NCBI RefSeq assembly: GCF_009905375.1
Contig: NC_133649.1
Span: 229,256,102-229,320,101, forward strand
Source: Apium graveolens
Lineage: Eukaryota > Streptophyta > Magnoliopsida > Apiales > Apiaceae
DNA length: 64,000 bases
Direction of reading: 5' to 3'
Below are positions 57,576 to 64,000 of this stretch, in pieces. The notes under the pieces are model-generated. The model did not search any database. It saw only the letters and a program-made list of their open reading frames with translations, and had not been told where the DNA came from. The position numbers and the translations under genes are program-made. How positions within the stretch are numbered: position 1 is the first letter of the stretch; each line of letters opens with the position of its first letter.

Positions 57576-57585
57576 ATAATATAGA
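57576..57585 (-). promoter_or_regulatory. Candidate TATA box of ectodomain exon C
   Basis: The minus strand reads CTCTATATTATG 50-95 bases before the two possible start codons of exon C, as expected for a promoter of its own. Confidence 0.4.
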
Positions 57586-57589
57586 GAAA

Positions 57590-58437
57590 AAGATAAGTTA
57601 GAGAGAAATAATACCAACTACTTACTTTACAATAATAATAAGGTTAGGTCATCGTTTTAACAACTAATTGGTAAGACAAGATAGAGGCAAAACAATGACC
57701 TAATAGACCAACACCATTGACTTCAAAGTTGGTAGCATAAAATTAATCTCAAGTTTGCTTCTTTTTTTAAGAAAATATAAGTTGCGTTGTTGAAATTATC
57801 AATAACAAAGGGCCGTAAGCAAACTGAGGTAAAGTTTATACAACTTGGGGGTATTATAATGACCATCAAAAGGTTAATACTAATTCTTTTTAGTTTCGAT
57901 TTTTGATGGCCGCCTCGGCGTATGATGCTGAGCAACATCTATCACGTGTGATGTTTCATTGCATACATCATTGTTGTTGTGCATGTCTGATGCCAATATA
58001 AATTTATTTTAGGTGTTAGAAGTTGTGGGTTGTGCACATTTTGCAACCAACGGGCTTCAAATTTATTGCCTTAAGTTTTGCTTATAATCGAATCAGAACA
58101 CACATAAAATATATTTGATCCCAGCATCAGCATGCACCCACTTGACTTCTTCATTCAAAATGTTTGGTACATGATATTTATATTCTTTATTTTCTCCTAG
58201 TATTTTACTAGGTGGTCTGATTAGAGTCTTAAGTCTTACCAAATTATCAACTATATATGACTTCTTTAAAGACTTAACTATATCATTCTGTGTAAAATAG
58301 ATTAGAATCCTCGGACAATTCTTAAGAACTGGTCTTCCAGAATCTCAATTCAATTGTATTCACAAACCAAGGTAAGATAGAGAATACATAAATCTATATT
58401 TATAACAATGTATATAACCTTTAGTTGTCGCGATCAT
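57590..58437. other. Intergenic DNA between exon C and the NPG-related gene
   Basis: About 850 bp, AT-rich, containing the promoter side of exon C and the 3' flank of the TPR gene. No repeat or ORF of interest was seen. Confidence 0.55.
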
Positions 58438-61400
58438 TTAAAGAACGGAGCTAAAGCTTTCAATGGGATCAGATTCTTCTAGCATGATGGCTGCCTGGAA
58501 GCACTCTGCAGCATCCGATAGTCGCCCATCATCCTTATGTACCAACGCCAATTGATACCAAGCCATCCGGTTAGTTGGCTCAAGCCTCAGAGCATCCGAG
58601 AGCAAGGTTCTTGCACAAGGCAACATATTTGTGCCCATCTTAGATAAAAGAGCGCCAAGAGAGATCTTGCAAGGTACATTATTTGGTTCGATCAAAAGAG
58701 CATTGACATAAGCAGCCAAAGCTTCAATAACTTCTCCACGTTTTTCACACATAACACCTGGATTCAGCACCACCGCAATTAGAAATATATCTTTTACCAT
58801 ATTCTTCAGTGTAGATACTGTCAAAAGTTACATCTATGATCTATCAGTCTATATTGATTTCCGTGTATTCAATATATGTTTGCTAAAGAAAACATTATCC
58901 CCCCGACCAAGATGTTTCATTCCTATGAAATTTTTTTAAAGTTGATAATTATAGAAAGAAAATATAGGAACATGACTTGCCTTCTGCATACAGGGTTTCT
59001 GCAGAATACTCAACAAGCTCTTTAGCTTTCCCTAAGCATACCTCTGCATCCTTCCACTGCAAAAGGCTGGAGTACAACTTCGCAAGACCATGCCAAACTT
59101 CATGCTCCTTAACTAATTCTTCATCCTGTCACAGATACAAGGGACAGATAAACTAAATACATAATCAAACAAGTAAAACAGAAACCGCCAATACAGATAT
59201 GAATTTTTTAATTTAGAAACTTGTCGGGAAGATGCCTGAGAAATATTGCGGAGAGGCGCTTGAGATTTCTTTTGGGCTTGAACTAATGCAAGGAGATAGC
59301 TATAACTTTCAATGGAATCCTTATGTAGAGACTGTGAACTTTTAAGCTTTGCTTTCATCTGTAGAAGTGTTCCCTGATCCCACTTAGCTGTTTCATCTAA
59401 AGCCGCATCAGTGACCACTTGAGCTTCTGAAAATCTTTGCTGAGCTGACAATACCAATATAAGTAATCTCCAACCCTTTAATATTGATCCTCCAGTTGTG
59501 TCAACGTACTTCTTAGCATAATGCAAAGCTGCATTTAAATTCCGGTGCTCTGCATATTGAATGCCTAAATCAAAATTCAGGTCGGAGTTATTAGGGTCTA
59601 AAGAAACTGCCCTATCTAATGATTTCAAAGCTTCAGACTGCAGACGTGATCTCTCAATGTCTGACAAAGAAACTTTAGACTGTTTTGCCAAACAAAGACT
59701 TAACACACGAAGACTAACACCCTCTAGATACTTATTTAAACCTTGAGCATTGTCAATTGCTCTACGAGCATATCCCACACCCTCAGCAGCGAGAAGGCTG
59801 TCCTCACTGCAGATCATCGCTGCCAATAACAATGATACTATGTCATCTGGATTTTCATGTTTATGCAAAGATTTTCTTAACAGATTTATGGCATTTCCAT
59901 TTTTCCCTGATCCACCAAAGCAAAGAGACATTAATTTCCAGCGATCAGTACGATGTAATAGTCCAGGCATGATCTCTTCAAGTTGTTTTGCTAAAACAGA
60001 TGTCTGGCTGCATAGAGATAGAGCATATGTAAGGTGCTCAATAACTGAAGGATCCCAATGAGCCTTACCAAGTTGAAAACTTCTCATAACTATCATCAAA
60101 AGTAATATGGCTTCTTCAAAACTGTTTCGTGGCACATATGGACCATCAGTCATTGAATCTACAGTTGGTGGGGTAACCTCTACTCCACAGTATAATAAAA
60201 GTACTGCAAAATTTTTCTGGATCCTTGCACAGCAGGCACTTTCAAGATTCCACTGACTAAGTAAAGCACGTCGATAAGCTGTGATTGTTTCGGAAAAACA
60301 ATCACAAAGCTTCCATAGCTCTGGCAGAAGCTCTGCAGCATGACTAACTGTCTCTTGCAACTTACTACCTACTGATACATCCAGTACTCCTTGAGTGAAT
60401 ATCTTATCTACAGAATCAAGCAAACTTTGACATTCTTTAGCAGATTCTGCAAAGAACGGAAAATTAAAATATGGTGAATTGTGAGATCCTATCAGAACAT
60501 AAGGGTAATAAAAAAGTGACATACTAGTTTTTGAGCTCAGTGAACACGCATATGAGACATCTTCATACCTCTTGTTTTTCCTAGCTTTTGAAGACACTTG
60601 GCTTTTATATACATGCCTTCAAGCAGCAGAGTAGCCGGATGCTGTGATGGTCCAGATTCAATGCGAGATCGTCCCTTTTTAGATGGTTGTTGTTTCTCTG
60701 AAGGTTGTATTTTCTGGATAGCAGCTTGAAGATCAATTTCATCAATAAAACGAAGAGCACTTTCAATTTTTCCTCTTTGATATTCCAATCTTCCTAGAAG
60801 AATATCTGCTTCCTGCATATAAATATATACAATCATGAGAGGATCGGATACTATACATGCCAACAGGATTGTCAGAGTATGACAACAATCAGTTTGGACA
60901 CTGAAACAGGCATTTTTGACTTGTATGAAGAAAAGTGATTGTGATTCTTAAATAAATCTGTTCAGATGTTTAACACACAAAAAAAAGACCGATAATCCCT
61001 AACATTGTAGGCTAATTGATAACCCTCTTCTCTTTGTAACAAGAGGGTTCAAACCTTTGTGAAGTCGCAGATTTAAATCTTTGTAGTTGACCTCTGCCAA
61101 AAAAACCCGATAAACAATATGTAGCAGGAGCATATTTCTGGTGTAACTGCATATTTCTAAATATTTTATAATCAAACGAAGTGAACGATCTATCATTAGC
61201 GATTTAACAACATTACAAAAATAATGAAAATCCAGATAACGATGAATGTGATCACATACCAACAGTCCAGAACAGCATACATGGTGATCAAATACCAAAA
61301 GTTCGGAACAGAGTACATGGTTTACTCAAACAAGCTCACATTCATCATACTATCTTCATACATCTCAATGCTTAACATAATTTTACCTCTTCATTTTTCA

Positions 61401-61726
61401 AGGGATCAGCTAATTAATCTACTAGTACGAAAGTAAGACATGAATCTTAGGCAAGCTTTAGTAAACAGCCAAACCTCAGAACTTATCGATAACTTTTCAC
61501 ACAAACTAGATTCTGCTTCTTGAGTTTTTCCCGCGTCAAGTTTTTCTTCAATGGTAGAGGCTTTTACACAAATCCCATTTGCAGAAAACTGCCAAACAGC
61601 AGGTTCACTGACAAGCTGCTGACTACCCTCCTCAGACATACTTATTAAATTATTTGGCTTTCTCTTTGCTTTCACAAAACCAACACAACTGGATATCCCC
61701 AAACAATCATATTTTCTGCATAACAT
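58438..61726 (-). CDS. NPG1-related tetratricopeptide-repeat protein (NPGR family)
   Basis: Five coding exons on the minus strand: 61475-61726, 60569-60812, 59221-60446, 58981-59125 and 58438-58757, giving 728 residues, a usual length for the family. The start at 61726 (MLCRKYDCLG) is the least certain point, because an upstream exon joining at TTATGCAG is possible. Family landmarks are ILLGRLEYQRGKIESAL, LLLEGMYIKAKCLQKLG, SKLQETVSHAAELLPELWKL and AITAYRRALLSQWNL-like segments. The C-terminal TPRs include AVSLDPNNSDLNFDLGIQYA, VWHGLAKLYSSLLQWKDAE, CKISLGALLSKMG and AWYQLALVHKDDGRLSDAAECFQAA. NPG1 and its relatives bind calmodulin and work with membrane-associated partners; NPG1 itself is needed for pollen germination. 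The fourth intron begins GCAAGT instead of GT (58980-58975), a GC-AG intron. I cannot tell NPG1, NPGR1 and NPGR2 types apart with confidence. Confidence 0.9.
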
Positions 61727-62433
61727 TCAAATCTCATGATTATAGAAACAGAAGTTATTATCATAAATTCAAAATGAAAGATTATAAAGTTATGGCATAA
61801 ACTAAAACATATGTAAACCACATTTAAATACAAATCAAGATGTTCACATGCACATATAAACACATATGTTGCATGCTAATATTCATCGTTTCATCTAGGC
61901 ATATATTTAAATATAAGATATCAGATATGGTCAGTCTTACACATGAGATTTACAAAAAAAAAACATATTCATAGAAATTGAAGGTAAATAACACATGCAC
62001 ACAAAAGTGGTCATCCAGAAATATGCATACTTCAGTCAAGAATTTGATCAACAGGAAACAAATGAGGCAGTAACTACCTCATTAGCAGCTCAAATCTTTA
62101 AACTTTTATATGGACATGATTTTATGTACACATGCAAAGGGATAACAATAGATCATAATAGTTCTGGACCCAACGAAATTGCACACACTCTAATCTCGCT
62201 GTTGACCCCTGAATTCGACCGCACAGAATGCAACAAATTTTTTAGAATATAGAATTTCATATTAAAAAGGAATTAGACTGACCGACCATAAAGCCCGGTT
62301 TATGCAACTATGTACCCAAAGTCTACCTTTTAATCCAATCCACTGGCCTTTTAGCCTTTTAGGGACCATATAAGTATAACAACTCCATTTGTTAATCTAT
62401 ATTAAACTCAATGAAATAAAAAGAGTAAAATGC
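61727..62433. other. Upstream region of the NPG-related gene
   Basis: About 700 bp of AT-rich DNA that should hold the promoter and 5' UTR, and possibly a first exon. An open frame on the plus strand at 61995-62252 has no recognisable domain and looks accidental. Confidence 0.5.
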
Positions 62434-64000
62434 AAGATCTGTGCCTGAACTTTACAAATTGTATATTTTGTGTACCTCTAATTTGAAAATAGCAAAATCT
62501 GTACCTAAAATTATCAGAATGATGTAATTTGTGTACAATCGTTACTTTTTTTTAACACCGTTAGTGAAAACTTATTTTTGATTGCAATATATGTACACAA
62601 GGATTTGAAATGATACAAATTGTGTACTTGAATTTTGAGAATAACAAAATGTGTTCCCAAAGAAACTCGTGTAAAATGTGTCGTGTTGTGTCGTATTTTT
62701 GTGCAAAATTGAATATTTGTATAAACTAAATTAAATAAACAAAAATATAATATAATATTTTTAGATTAATATTATTTATATATATTACATTTATATAAAA
62801 CAACATAATATCAAGTATTATTTTAAAAATATCAAGTATAAATTTAAAAATAAATATGCACATATTTTTAATAAATATTCTTATATTTAGGAGAGCATTG
62901 GCATGTTTAGCAAAAAAAATTGAAAACTGCAATTGCAACTAAATTATTGGTTCAATTTCAATTTGAAAGAACTCGATTCAGTTTTTACTGAATCGATTTT
63001 TATTTTAAAATTGAAAAAAATAAAAATAATTAAAATATACAAGTTAAGTAAATTAAATTTAATAAAAAAAATTATTCTAAAAATTACTGGGTATAATAAA
63101 ATCAATACACTACTGCAATTTATACAAGTTCCCGAAGTAGATGAATTTTTTTTAAAAAAATATGACTTAAAAATGAGTTCGGTGATCATAGCTTATTTTA
63201 TTACAGTTGTAGGCTACTTCTTTTAAAAAATTTCGAAAAGTATCGTTCTAAAATTTATTTAAGTTATAAATTATATTTTTTTATATTAATAGTTAGGTCG
63301 GTTCGGTTTTGACTGGTTTTGACGGTTTCGGACGGGTTTTGATTTTAATTTGATTTTTTCCTCACCCATACATATATTCATTACAAATATTAATATTTAA
63401 TTAAAAAATTATATATATAGTAAGGCGTGTACTTATGCAGTTTCGTGTTCATCTACTTTCGTGTTGTGTAATCAAAATATAAATACAAATACTAATTTTT
63501 TGGGTTTTTCCGTGTCACGAATTTCGTGTTGTGTAATAAATTGCGGATATAATTTTATATATAATAGACACAAGAGGAATTTTATCCGAATTTTAATAGT
63601 CATGGTACTTAATAATAAAGTTTGTTGTATATTAAAACAAATAGATGAAAAAATATATAATTTGATATGACTTTTTTGTCCAGTTTCTAAATAATTTTAG
63701 TTTTACGATACCTTTTAAATTATCGTTGAATTAAATATTATTCAAGATATAATGGAAATAAAATAATACTAAACCCATTAAATTTGTTTTTATTTTGTAT
63801 TTCAATTTTAAATTGATTATTTTTTTATATCATTTCAAATTAATAAACAATTTTAAAAGAATGCATTTCGAAATTACAAATTTTTCACTTCTACTTCAAG
63901 ATACACAATATGCACCATTTCGAATCTTTAAATACACATTTTGCATTTTTAAAATGGACTCTGCTAACAGTGTTAAATGAAGTTAACGGTTGTACACACG
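62434..64000. mobile_element. Element with long diverged inverted repeats, cut by window end
   Basis: The segment at about 62517-62670 (GTGTACAATCGTTAC..., TAACACCGTTAG..., TTGCAATATATGTACAC...) reappears inverted at about 63850-64000 (CTAACAGTGTTAAATGAAGT, then TAACGGTTGTACACACG). The two arms can be aligned over some 130 bp with many differences. The repeats begin further left, near 62434, so the outer right arm lies beyond the window. The centre is extremely AT-rich and has only short frames. A long-TIR (Mutator-like) or fold-back element is likely, but no target duplication can be checked. Confidence 0.45.

Noticed and set aside
62933..63226. 97-codon plus-strand frame near the right end
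   Set aside because: Its composition is Ile/Lys/Leu/Asn-rich, as expected from AT-rich DNA, and a mirror frame exists on the other strand. No domain is seen.

Overview
The window looks like nuclear DNA of a dicot plant. It is AT-rich, its genes have introns with plant-type splice sites, and it carries plant-specific families (LRK10L/WAK-type receptor kinase, NPG-related TPR protein, Tekay, Athila and SIRE-like retrotransposons). I cannot name the species from sequence alone. Nothing in it is bacterial or viral in the usual sense. LAYOUT 1, nested transposons, about 1-45,900: almost all of this is elements inserted into one another, and most insertion events can be read from target-site duplications (TSDs) and from coding frames that resume across the insert. 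The oldest layer is a decayed LINE (44,910-45,860). A Ty1/copia element (copia-2, minus strand, 30,371-44,909) adjoins it and probably sits in it. An Athila-type Ty3/gypsy element (30,408-41,638, TSD GGTAA) split the copia-2 integrase. A second, SIRE-like copia element (copia-1, minus strand, 10,445-30,370) lies in the remainder of copia-2. Copia-1 was then hit three times: by a non-autonomous element with giant 5.3-kb LTRs (10,861-22,778, TSD ATTTA), by a Tekay-type chromovirus (1-10,444, minus strand, cut by the window edge), and by a nearly complete hAT transposon in its LTR (25,947-30,239, 8-bp TSD TTTGGCAT). LAYOUT 2, gene fragments, about 45,960-46,870: a FAR1/FRS-like zinc-knuckle remnant and a short piece resembling MAG2-interacting protein 2. 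LAYOUT 3, host genes, about 47,300-61,730, all on the minus strand: a complete LRK10L-type receptor kinase (four exons, 651 aa), two further exons upstream that encode only related signal-peptide/GUB_WAK/WAK-associated ectodomains (53,635-54,442 and 56,675-57,482), and a five-exon NPG1-related tetratricopeptide protein (728 aa, one intron with a GC donor). Between them are small MITE-like and fold-back elements. LAYOUT 4, 62,434-64,000: an AT-rich element bounded by long, diverged inverted repeats and cut by the window end. HOW IT FITS TOGETHER: the main biological lead is the receptor locus. Three different ectodomain exons lie in tandem upstream of one transmembrane-kinase module, and all three end in a phase-1 splice donor that matches the phase-1 acceptor of the shared module. 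This arrangement would allow one kinase to be expressed with several alternative ectodomains. The transposon block is a clear record of successive insertions. Within it the hAT coding region is open, while the Tekay and Athila elements are young (similar LTRs) but broken by a few stops or a frameshift.
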